From: Xenorhabdus cabanillasii | Lineage (GTDB): Bacteria > Pseudomonadota > Gammaproteobacteria > Enterobacterales > Enterobacteriaceae | Direction: 5' to 3' | Length of the DNA stretch: 64,000 nucleotides | NCBI RefSeq assembly: GCF_003386665.1 | Contig: NZ_QTUB01000001.1 | Span: 2,294,001-2,358,000 of the forward strand | In this document: positions 56,685 to 64,000 of the stretch, piece by piece | Layout: every line of letters starts with the position of its first letter | Numbering within the stretch: the stretch's first letter is position 1 | Translations under genes and position numbers: made by a program | Notes under the pieces: model-generated | Seen by the model: the letters and a program-made list of their open reading frames with translations, nothing else | Database searches by the model: none | What the model was told of the DNA's origin: nothing

Positions 56685-57586
56685 GCAAAGAAAAAAACTA
56701 TTGCGGATTCGTTGCAATAGTCGGACGGCCCAACGTCGGTAAATCGACTTTATTGAATCAGTTACTGGGCCAAAAAGTATCAATCACTTCCCGTAAACCC
56801 CAAACGACACGACATCGTATCATGGGCATCCATACGGAAGGTGCTTATCAGACGATTTATGTAGATACACCGGGTCTCCATATTGAAGAAAAGCGTGCGA
56901 TTAACCGCCTGATGAACCGCGCTGCGAGTAGTTCAATCGGAGATGTGGAGCTGGTCATTTTTGTTGTGGAAGGTACTCACTGGACACCAGATGACGAAAT
57001 GGTTGTGAATAAGCTGCGTAACCTGCGTTGTCCGGTCATGTTGGCTATCAATAAAGTCGACAATGTCACCGATAAAACCATACTTCTGCCACATATTGGT
57101 TTTCTCAGCAAAAAGATGAACTTCATTGATGTTGTACCGATCAGCGCAGAAAAAAACATGAACATTGATACGGTCGCCAAAGTTGTGCGTGACCATATTC
57201 CAGAAGCAGAGCATCATTTCCCTGAAGATTACATTACTGATCGTTCACAGCGTTTCATGGCATCTGAAATTATCCGTGAAAAACTGATGCGTTTTCTGGG
57301 TGATGAACTGCCTTATTCGGTAACAGTCGAAATTGAACAATTCGCTGTTAACGAACGTGGTGGTTATACTATTCATGGTCTGATTCTGGTAGAGCGTGAA
57401 GGACAGAAAAAAATGGTTATTGGTAACAAAGGCAGCAAAATCAAAACCATTGGAACAGAAGCCCGTCAGGATATGGAAAAAATGTTCGATATTAAAGTTC
57501 ATCTGGAACTATGGGTAAAAGTGAAAGCTGGCTGGGCTGATGATGAACGTGCTCTGCGCAGCCTCGGTTATATTGACGATTTATAA
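56681..57586 (+). CDS. era: GTPase Era
   Basis: A 301-residue ribosome-assembly GTPase. G1 [11 protein letters not shown]3 DTPGLH, G4 NKVD, and the C-terminal KH domain ([20 protein letters not shown]) that binds 16S rRNA. Confidence 0.97.
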   Translation: MSKEKNYCGFVAIVGRPNVGKSTLLNQLLGQKVSITSRKPQTTRHRIMGIHTEGAYQTIYVDTPGLHIEEKRAINRLMNRAASSSIGDVELVIFVVEGTHWTPDDEMVVNKLRNLRCPVMLAINKVDNVTDKTILLPHIGFLSKKMNFIDVVPISAEKNMNIDTVAKVVRDHIPEAEHHFPEDYITDRSQRFMASEIIREKLMRFLGDELPYSVTVEIEQFAVNERGGYTIHGLILVEREGQKKMVIGNKGSKIKTIGTEARQDMEKMFDIKVHLELWVKVKAGWADDERALRSLGYIDDL

Positions 57587-57595
57587 GGTTAATTT

Positions 57596-58327
57596 GTGGA
57601 CGGCTGGCAGAGAGCCTTTGTGCTTCATGGGCGCCCTTACAGTGAAACCAGTTTATTACTGGATTTTTTTACTGAAAATGAAGGTCGGGTACGTGTTTTA
57701 GCAAAAGGTGCACGTAGTCGCCGTTCTAACCTTAAAGGTTGTCTTCAACCTTTCACCCCGTTGCTGATCCGCTGGAGTGGACGGGGTGAAATCAAAACAT
57801 TGAGGGATGCTGAACCTATTTCTCTGGCCCTGCCTTTAACAGGTAGTGTGTTGTACAGTGGTTTGTATGTGAATGAACTCTTATCAAGAGTTCTTGAGCA
57901 AGGTACTGCATATCCGGCTATTTTTTTCGATTACCTCCAATGTTTACAAATCCTTGCCGCAAGTAAACACACTCCCGAACATGCCTTACGTTGTTTTGAA
58001 TTATCTGTGTTATCTAATATGGGATACGGTGTAGACTACCTTCATTGTGCCGGTAGTGGTGAGCCTGTCACAGATACAATGAATTACCGTTATCGTGAAG
58101 AAAAAGGGTTTATTGCCAGTCTGGTAGTTGATCACTACAGCTTTACTGGCAATGAGCTAAAAGCGCTGGCAGCACGTGAATTTCCTGATCCAACTACTCT
58201 GAAAGCGGCCAAACGTTTTACTCGTATTGCATTAAAGCCTTACCTGGGTGGAAAACCATTAAAAAGTCGTGAATTATTTTGCCAATTCGTGCGCAAAAGA
58301 ACAGATAACTCTAATCAGAAAAATTAA
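57596..58327 (+). CDS. recO: DNA repair protein RecO
   Basis: A 243-residue RecFOR pathway protein: an OB-fold N terminus ([20 protein letters not shown]) and a helical C-terminal half. It starts with GTG 57596, nine bases after era, with AAGGTTAA upstream. Confidence 0.95.
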   Translation: MDGWQRAFVLHGRPYSETSLLLDFFTENEGRVRVLAKGARSRRSNLKGCLQPFTPLLIRWSGRGEIKTLRDAEPISLALPLTGSVLYSGLYVNELLSRVLEQGTAYPAIFFDYLQCLQILAASKHTPEHALRCFELSVLSNMGYGVDYLHCAGSGEPVTDTMNYRYREEKGFIASLVVDHYSFTGNELKALAAREFPDPTTLKAAKRFTRIALKPYLGGKPLKSRELFCQFVRKRTDNSNQKN

Positions 58328-58395
58328 TATGGGATCACTCTTAATCATGGGAAATGTAAACTTTATTTTATCTGATACTATTGCAGGAGCTAAAA

Positions 58396-59127
58396 ATGGC
58401 TGAGGTATTGTTAGGCATCAACATTGACCATATTGCAACAGTGCGTAATGCGCGTGGAACGCAATATCCTGATCCTGTGCAAGCTGCATTTATTGCTGAA
58501 CAAGCAGGCGCAGATGGGATAACAGTTCACTTACGAGAAGATCGCCGCCACATTACAGACCGAGATGTTCAGTTACTAGCAAAAACTATTCAAACACGTA
58601 TGAACCTCGAAATGGCAGTTACAGATGAGATGGTAGAAATAGCCTGCCAGATCAAACCTGCTTTTTGTTGTTTAGTCCCTGAAAAGCGTGAGGAAGTCAC
58701 AACAGAAGGTGGACTGGACGTATTCGGGCAAAAAACACATATTGCTGCTGCTGTTAAGCGTTTATCAGAAGCAGGTATTCTGGTATCCCTGTTCATTGAT
58801 GCGGATCACCAACAAATTGATGCTGCTGTAGAAGTTGGGGCACCATTCATTGAGATCCACACAGGTGCATACGCAGATGCAGAAAATGATGTGCAGCAGG
58901 AGAAAGAGTTCCAGCGTATTAAAGAAGCAGCGACTTATGCGGCAAGTAAAGGTATTAAAGTCAATGCAGGTCATGGATTAACGTATCACAATACACAACG
59001 CATCGCGGCATTACCGGAGATCCATGAACTGAATATCGGTCATGCCATCATTGGTCGTGCTGTATTCAGCGGCTTGTCTGATGCTGTTGCTGATATGAAA
59101 ACATTGTTGCGCGAAGCCCGCCGTTAA
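58396..59127 (+). CDS. pdxJ: Pyridoxine 5'-phosphate synthase
   Basis: A 243-residue TIM barrel closing the B6 ring. [34 protein letters not shown], and [10 protein letters not shown]...[10 protein letters not shown] are diagnostic. ATG 58396 with GGAG upstream. Its TAA overlaps the acpS ATG (TAATG). Confidence 0.96.
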   Translation: MAEVLLGINIDHIATVRNARGTQYPDPVQAAFIAEQAGADGITVHLREDRRHITDRDVQLLAKTIQTRMNLEMAVTDEMVEIACQIKPAFCCLVPEKREEVTTEGGLDVFGQKTHIAAAVKRLSEAGILVSLFIDADHQQIDAAVEVGAPFIEIHTGAYADAENDVQQEKEFQRIKEAATYAASKGIKVNAGHGLTYHNTQRIAALPEIHELNIGHAIIGRAVFSGLSDAVADMKTLLREARR

Positions 59128-59507
59128 TGGCTATCGTCGGATTAGGCACAGATATTGTTGAAATTTCGCGTATTGAGGAAATTGTTGGGCGTTCTGGTGA
59201 ACGCCTGGCAAAACGTGTTCTGAGTGATAACGAGTGGCAACAATATCAGCAGCATAATCAGCCAGTTCGTTTTCTGGCAAAACGCTTTGCTGTCAAAGAA
59301 GCCGCGGCTAAAGCGCTTGGAACAGGTATCCGCAATGGTTTGGCTTTTAATCAGTTTGAAGTGGTTAATGATGTTTTAGGAAAACCGACATTAAAACTTC
59401 ATGGTGAAGCAGAAGTTCTGGCTGGCCAACTGAATGTAAAGTCTATGCATGTCACACTGGCAGATGAACGGCGTTATGCATGTGCGACAGTGATATTGGA
59501 AAGCTAA
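59127..59507 (+). CDS. acpS: Holo-[acyl-carrier-protein] synthase
   Basis: A 126-residue phosphopantetheinyl transferase: [15 protein letters not shown] (Mg-binding Asp), [20 protein letters not shown]. Last gene of the rnc-era-recO-pdxJ-acpS run. Confidence 0.96.
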   Translation: MAIVGLGTDIVEISRIEEIVGRSGERLAKRVLSDNEWQQYQQHNQPVRFLAKRFAVKEAAAKALGTGIRNGLAFNQFEVVNDVLGKPTLKLHGEAEVLAGQLNVKSMHVTLADERRYACATVILES

Positions 59508-59566
59508 TGAAAAATACCTTACCCATTGTATTTTATTGGTTTTTTGTTATCGCCAAAAAATTGTTA

Positions 59567-59836
<270 letters not shown>

Positions 59837-60045
59837 TTATAAAAATTATGATTAAAAATCAATTGGTTAAATTGTTTCTGTATTTGTTACGTTTGCCAGA
59901 TTATTGTGTTTTTATACAGTGTGTCTTATATTAAAAAATGACGCCCCTTAATACAAAACTGCAATACGTGCCTGTTTTTGATACCTGAAAAATGGTCGTG
60001 TGTAAGCCAATATATCAGCTTAATAATATGCCGGAGTTTTCTGTA

Positions 60046-60948
60046 ATGAAACCAAGCTATTTCATGGAAATTATATTACCAGATAATTATCACACACGAG
60101 ATTTTTTGGCTTTTCACCATCGGGATGAGAAAGGTGTTTCTGAAATTGTACAGCAGGGCCAGGTTAAAAAAGGCATCATTTGGCACGGAATTCCTGCATT
60201 ACTGACTGTGTCAATGGAGGAAAAACTGGCAAAAGTGCAGCTTGATATTGATGGTGACAGTACACTTCATTCAAAAAATTCTTTATCTCTTCTGGCCTCA
60301 CATATGCTTGGGTTATTACAGCCGGTAGAGATATTTGAATCCCAATACCAAAAAAACCCTGTTATTGGCGGATTAATTTCCCGGCAGGCAGGTCTGCGAA
60401 TTTACCAGTCGGCAACACCTTTTGAAGCACTGAGTTGGGCGATTATGGGGCAGCAAATCAGTGTCAGGGCGGCGATCTCCATTCGCAGGCGATTTATTCA
60501 GGCTATTGGCGTTAAACATACTTCAGGGTTGATGTGTCATCCGACTTATCAGGAAGTCATACAGTGCACAGAGCAGGATCTATGTCAGTGTGGTTTTTCT
60601 ATGAGTAAGGCTAAAGCTCTGTTGAGTGTTTGTCGGTTGATTGATTTGGGGGAGTTGAATTTATCCATTGAAAATACTGAAGATGAAATTAAATCGCTCA
60701 CAGAAAATCTTTTGGCTATTAAAGGCATAGGTATCTGGACAGTGAACTATACCTTGCTAAGGGGCTTTAATTATTTGAATGGTTCTCTGCATGGTGATGT
60801 GGCAGTAAGGCGTAACCTTCAGCATTTACTGAAGCAGGAAAACAAAGTCAATGCCGAACAGGCTGAAAAATGGCTGGCAGATTTTTCGCCCTGGAAAGCG
60901 CTTGTTGCTGCACATTTATGGCGACAGCAATCCAGTAGTGGGTATTAA
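60046..60948 (+). CDS. DNA-3-methyladenine glycosylase II family (AlkA-like)
   Basis: A 300-residue HhH-GPD base-excision glycosylase. TPFEALSWAIMGQQISVRAA, the helix-hairpin-helix LLAIKGIGIWTVNYTLLRG, and the catalytic aspartate in LHGDVAVRRNL are intact; SPWKALVAAHLWR ends the domain. ATG 60046 is preceded by CCGGAG at nine bases; an upstream ATG at 59992 is less likely. Removes alkylated bases; the exact substrate range is unknown. Confidence 0.85.
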   Translation: MKPSYFMEIILPDNYHTRDFLAFHHRDEKGVSEIVQQGQVKKGIIWHGIPALLTVSMEEKLAKVQLDIDGDSTLHSKNSLSLLASHMLGLLQPVEIFESQYQKNPVIGGLISRQAGLRIYQSATPFEALSWAIMGQQISVRAAISIRRRFIQAIGVKHTSGLMCHPTYQEVIQCTEQDLCQCGFSMSKAKALLSVCRLIDLGELNLSIENTEDEIKSLTENLLAIKGIGIWTVNYTLLRGFNYLNGSLHGDVAVRRNLQHLLKQENKVNAEQAEKWLADFSPWKALVAAHLWRQQSSSGY

Positions 60949-61124
60949 GGCTTGTAATGATATGGTCTTTCTTGCTCCGTTAAAATAAATCAACAGTGTG
61001 ATTTTATTTCATGAAAGACCACTATCATGAACAATACAACTCTTATTGGTATTGTTCGACACAATCTTTGAAGGCATTACTATTGTAGCCTTTGCCTACA
61101 ATTATGAAATCTGACATGATGTTT

Positions 61125-62213
61125 TTACCCTATATCGTCATTAATATAGAACTGAATATGTTCAGCAGATAAGAGCATTTTCAATTTCTCAAGATCTAAG
61201 AATATTTCACCAGTATTGAAGATCGCCGATGAATTTTTCTTTATATGTTCCGCCAATTGTATTACCAGAGCTGCTGCTCCTGTTGCTGTTAAATGTGTTT
61301 GTCCTTCTGAATCAATAATATGAAAACATACACTTTTACGATGTCCATTTTTATCAACCCCTTGTATATCAGCACGTATTTGGTGCTTATATCCCTGACC
61401 TGGATTATATAAAATTTTTCTACGAAGGCTGGTAGCCCTTCTGCCTGATAATAGTTTCCAAATACCCTTTTTGACCAGGAAAGATAATAATTGATTACTT
61501 TTAGGGCTATCAAAACCAATTCTTGTGGCGACAGTTTGTGCATTTGTAATTAAAGGTAATATGAATTGCTCTGGCATATCAATACGAAACACTTTATGGT
61601 AGTTACCATCACCAAATAAAACCATCCGTTCATCAGAAAAAGGAAGAACTTTTTGGTAGTTTCCATTATTTTTTACTATAAAAGGGATTGCCAATCTATC
61701 CATATAATCAACTGAATCCGGGCCAGCTTTGTCGTTCAAAGAATATAAGACACTCATATCAATACTATCAATACTGATAAATGAATGACTGATATCGTTG
61801 ATAAATGTCGCCACAATTCCAGCCATCCATGATGATGCAAAAATCATATGACTCGGTTTTTGATTTTGCATAACTATTGCTTTACCGAGCGCAATCTGCA
61901 AACGTTCCGTCCAACGAGTTATATCCACATAAGCTATATTATTTTGATGTGCAAAATATAATAATTTGTCTTCTGGGTCATTAACAAGAGCTAACACAAT
62001 GTCAATCTTTAATCCATTTGGTAAAGCAGGTTTTTCAATGTCAAAAAACAGACTTTTTGAATTAGTTAGACTTTCAGATAATGACTGGGCTTTATCAATA
62101 TTTCTGCCAGCAATTATCAACTCTAAATCAGGCTGATATTTATTGAGGATTTTTGTGACTTGATGACCAACAACGCCATAACCACCGACAAGTAATATAG
62201 AAATTTTATTCAT
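61125..62213 (-). CDS. Saccharopine dehydrogenase-like oxidoreductase
   Basis: A 362-residue protein with an N-terminal Rossmann fold (ISILLVGGYGVVGHQVTKIL) and the overall layout of saccharopine dehydrogenase/trans-acting enoyl reductase proteins. NAD(P) binding is evident; the substrate is not. It is AT-rich and is the most downstream gene of a leftward group of redox enzymes (164 bases after the next gene), suggesting a role in a specialised pathway rather than lysine metabolism. Confidence 0.65.
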   Translation of the reverse strand: MNKISILLVGGYGVVGHQVTKILNKYQPDLELIIAGRNIDKAQSLSESLTNSKSLFFDIEKPALPNGLKIDIVLALVNDPEDKLLYFAHQNNIAYVDITRWTERLQIALGKAIVMQNQKPSHMIFASSWMAGIVATFINDISHSFISIDSIDMSVLYSLNDKAGPDSVDYMDRLAIPFIVKNNGNYQKVLPFSDERMVLFGDGNYHKVFRIDMPEQFILPLITNAQTVATRIGFDSPKSNQLLSFLVKKGIWKLLSGRRATSLRRKILYNPGQGYKHQIRADIQGVDKNGHRKSVCFHIIDSEGQTHLTATGAAALVIQLAEHIKKNSSAIFNTGEIFLDLEKLKMLLSAEHIQFYINDDIG

Positions 62214-62377
62214 TTTATAACCATTAATATCTTGAATTAAAATGATAGTCCGGTATTTGATTTTAGTAACTATTAAAAGTATTACAACAAATTCAAGAAA
62301 AATTACGCCAGTATGTGAAAGGCTGGCGTTTATAATAATACGACTGTCAATATAAGCTAAGTGAGTTACAAAAAAAA

Positions 62378-62944
62378 TTAAATAACTATTGATTCCAGCA
62401 TGGTTTTTCTGTCTTCATCCCTAACTTTAGGAACAGCATAAAAAGGAATAACGTTAACTGGAGAAATACCTACTAACTCTAGTGTTCCTAATGTCATACT
62501 ACGCATGAAGCTATCTAATTCCATACCATTTTGAACTAAAGTATTTTTTTCAGTACCTAAAGTGACGAATACAGTTGCAGATTTTCCCGTTAAGTAGGGA
62601 ATGAAAGTATTTTCATCCTCATAATAAGCAAAACCATTAGAAAAAACCCGGTCAATCCATCCCTTAAGGATAGCTGGCTGACCAAACCACCAAATAGGAT
62701 AAATAAAAATCAGATGATCCGACTCTTTAACCATGGCTTGGCTTTTCGCAATATCTGGCAATACCTCACCACGGTGTAAAGCTTCAAAATCTGGACTATC
62801 AAGTATAGGATTAAATTTCTCATCATAAAGAGAAATAAAGTTGTATTCTTCACCTCTCTTAACTATTTCATTAATTATTTTTTCTTTAATGGCATGATTG
62901 AAACTGTCAGGATTAGGATGAGCATAAACAATCATATGCTTCAT
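62378..62944 (-). CDS. NAD(P)H dehydrogenase (quinone), flavodoxin-like
   Basis: A 188-residue flavoprotein of the NQO1/MdaB/KefF family: KHMIVYAHPNPDSFNHAIKE, then HLIFIYPIWWFGQPAILKGW with the FMN/FAD contact, and RVFSNGFAY. ATG 62944 with AAGGAG upstream. Likely two-electron reduction of quinones or a pathway intermediate. Located between the saccharopine-dehydrogenase-like and SDR genes. Confidence 0.88.
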   Translation of the reverse strand: MKHMIVYAHPNPDSFNHAIKEKIINEIVKRGEEYNFISLYDEKFNPILDSPDFEALHRGEVLPDIAKSQAMVKESDHLIFIYPIWWFGQPAILKGWIDRVFSNGFAYYEDENTFIPYLTGKSATVFVTLGTEKNTLVQNGMELDSFMRSMTLGTLELVGISPVNVIPFYAVPKVRDEDRKTMLESIVI

Positions 62945-63057
62945 TTTTGATACTCCTTTAAGAAATATAAAAAACACATTAATAGGTATCACTATAAAAA
63001 ATGAATATATCTGTTATCTTTATCACACTGTAATTTAATAATATATCGTAAATATTT

Positions 63058-63801
63058 TTACATTCCTCCTCTCTCACCACCATCAATCGTTATCCCTTGA
63101 GCTGTAATCATAGCAGCATCAGGAGAAATGAAAAACATGACTGTACTGGCAACATCCTGTGGGTTTACTAAACGCCGTAGTGGAATTTTTTTAGCCACCC
63201 TTTTTAGTAAGACTGATGTTGAACATCCTAGCAATTTGGCCTGAGGTTCCAGGCCTCTCACAAACATTGGGGTATTTACCCAGGCAGGTAATACTGCATT
63301 TACAGTTATTTGTCTCTCAGCAAGATCCAAAGCTAATGATTTAGTTAAGCCAAGTAAAGCATGTTTTGATGTACAATAAGCAGTATTATGTGTTGTCCCT
63401 ACCTTGCCAAGGATAGATGAAATAATAACAATTCGCCCACCAGAAACAATATCAGGTACAATATGTGATAACAGACGCTGAGTTGAATGCAAATTGGTTG
63501 TTAATACCAAATCCCAGATATCATTTTGGTCAATATAATTATCATCAGCCTTACCATGACTAACAACAATACCTTTTATTTCACGTTCTTTAACCAAAGG
63601 TATCAATTCTCTGCTTAGTATTTCCTCTTCAACTAAATCGATTTGGAGGGGATAAATATATTCTGGTGATTTATCTACTAATTCATTTAATCCATCTCGG
63701 TTCATATCAATTGCAATAACATAATATCCAGCTTCAACAAGCTTTTGGCAAACAGCAAATCCAATACCACTTGCTGCACCAGTAACAATAAATGTTAGCA
63801 T
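63058..63801 (-). CDS. Short-chain dehydrogenase/reductase
   Basis: A 247-residue classical SDR. Cofactor motif TGAASGIGFAVCQKL, an active-site region VIISSILGKVGTTHNTAYCTSKHALLG-type (Ser...Tyr-x-x-x-Lys), split here as ISSILGKV and YCTSKHA, and a C-terminal GITIDGGERGG. The acidic residue after the first strand (IAIDMNRDG) points to NAD(H). It starts 13 bases after the stop of a second SDR gene. Confidence 0.9.
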   Translation of the reverse strand: MLTFIVTGAASGIGFAVCQKLVEAGYYVIAIDMNRDGLNELVDKSPEYIYPLQIDLVEEEILSRELIPLVKEREIKGIVVSHGKADDNYIDQNDIWDLVLTTNLHSTQRLLSHIVPDIVSGGRIVIISSILGKVGTTHNTAYCTSKHALLGLTKSLALDLAERQITVNAVLPAWVNTPMFVRGLEPQAKLLGCSTSVLLKRVAKKIPLRRLVNPQDVASTVMFFISPDAAMITAQGITIDGGERGGM

Positions 63802-63814
63802 TATTTTTCCTTAT

Positions 63815-64000
63815 TTAACTTAGTGCAATTCCACCATTGATATTAATAATTTCACCAGTTATGTACTTGTTTTCTATAAGAAAATGTATTGCACTGGTAA
63901 TTTCATTAACATGCCCAACTCGTTTAAGCAGTATTTTATTATTGATTAATTCCTTATGTGTACTTAATAAAGTTTTCGTCATCTCTGTTTGAATAATACC
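63815..64000 (-). CDS. Second short-chain dehydrogenase, FabG-like (3' part only)
   Basis: The minus strand is open from the right edge to TAA 63815. It encodes the end of an SDR: GIIQTEMTKTLL, LKRVGHVNEITSAIHFLIEN and YITGEIININGGIALS, the FabG-type C-terminal pattern. The N-terminal part lies outside the window. Very likely co-transcribed with the next SDR. Confidence 0.85.
   Translation of the reverse strand, partial: GIIQTEMTKTLLSTHKELINNKILLKRVGHVNEITSAIHFLIENKYITGEIININGGIALS

Overview
The window looks like chromosomal DNA of a Xenorhabdus species, or a close relative in the Xenorhabdus/Photorhabdus group. Three things point there: a contiguous isocyanide synthase, Fe(II)/2-oxoglutarate oxygenase and glycosyltransferase set matching the rhabduscin locus; a methionine-rich PixA-type inclusion-body protein; and a P2-type contractile-tail remnant like the xenorhabdicin loci. 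The core genes follow enterobacterial order closely. The species assignment is inference; no database was searched.

Layout. 1-920: relic of an ISAs1-type transposase running off the left edge. 1126-1866: AT-rich GT25 glycosyltransferase. 2095-12755: phage or tailocin tail remnant, with an inverted tail fibre followed by P2-order FI, FII, E/E', T, U, D and ogr. Its tape measure carries 45 consecutive 18-residue repeats. 12879-16122: ydcH, ecotin, aqpZ, a GNAT gene and a ClpP paralogue. 16719-19970: rhabduscin genes. 20065-23617: yceI, cytochrome b561, a glutathione transferase and an orphan glycosyltransferase. 23907-31445: prpBCDE with divergent prpR. 31555-33215: a double-SH3 protein and the PixA-like protein. 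33338-36342: atoDAE plus the last codons of an atoC-like regulator cut by an IS3-family element. 37581-39376: degenerate island beside ssrA (broken hicBA, frameshifted antirepressor). 39377-60948: conserved backbone (ssrA, smpB, ratAB, bamE, recN, nadK, grpE, ung, a lipase, srmB, trmN6, rpoE-rseABC, lepAB, rnc-era-recO-pdxJ-acpS, yfhL, an alkA-like gene). 61125-64000: a leftward set of redox enzymes continuing beyond the right edge.

How the genes work together. The isn genes would build a tyrosine-derived isonitrile and glycosylate it. PrpR with sigma-54 would switch on the methylcitrate cycle for propionate. AtoDAE would import and activate acetoacetate or short-chain acids, but its regulator pair appears to have been lost when the IS element arrived. 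RpoE-RseABC, LepB, GrpE and BamE cover envelope and folding stress. Control sites readable in the DNA include a sigma-54 promoter and PrpR dyad at prp, a LexA double box at recN, a sigma-32 promoter at grpE, a sigma-E-like promoter at rpoE, an RNase III-type leader hairpin at rnc, and a TGT-N12-ACA Ogr-type site before the tail sheath gene.
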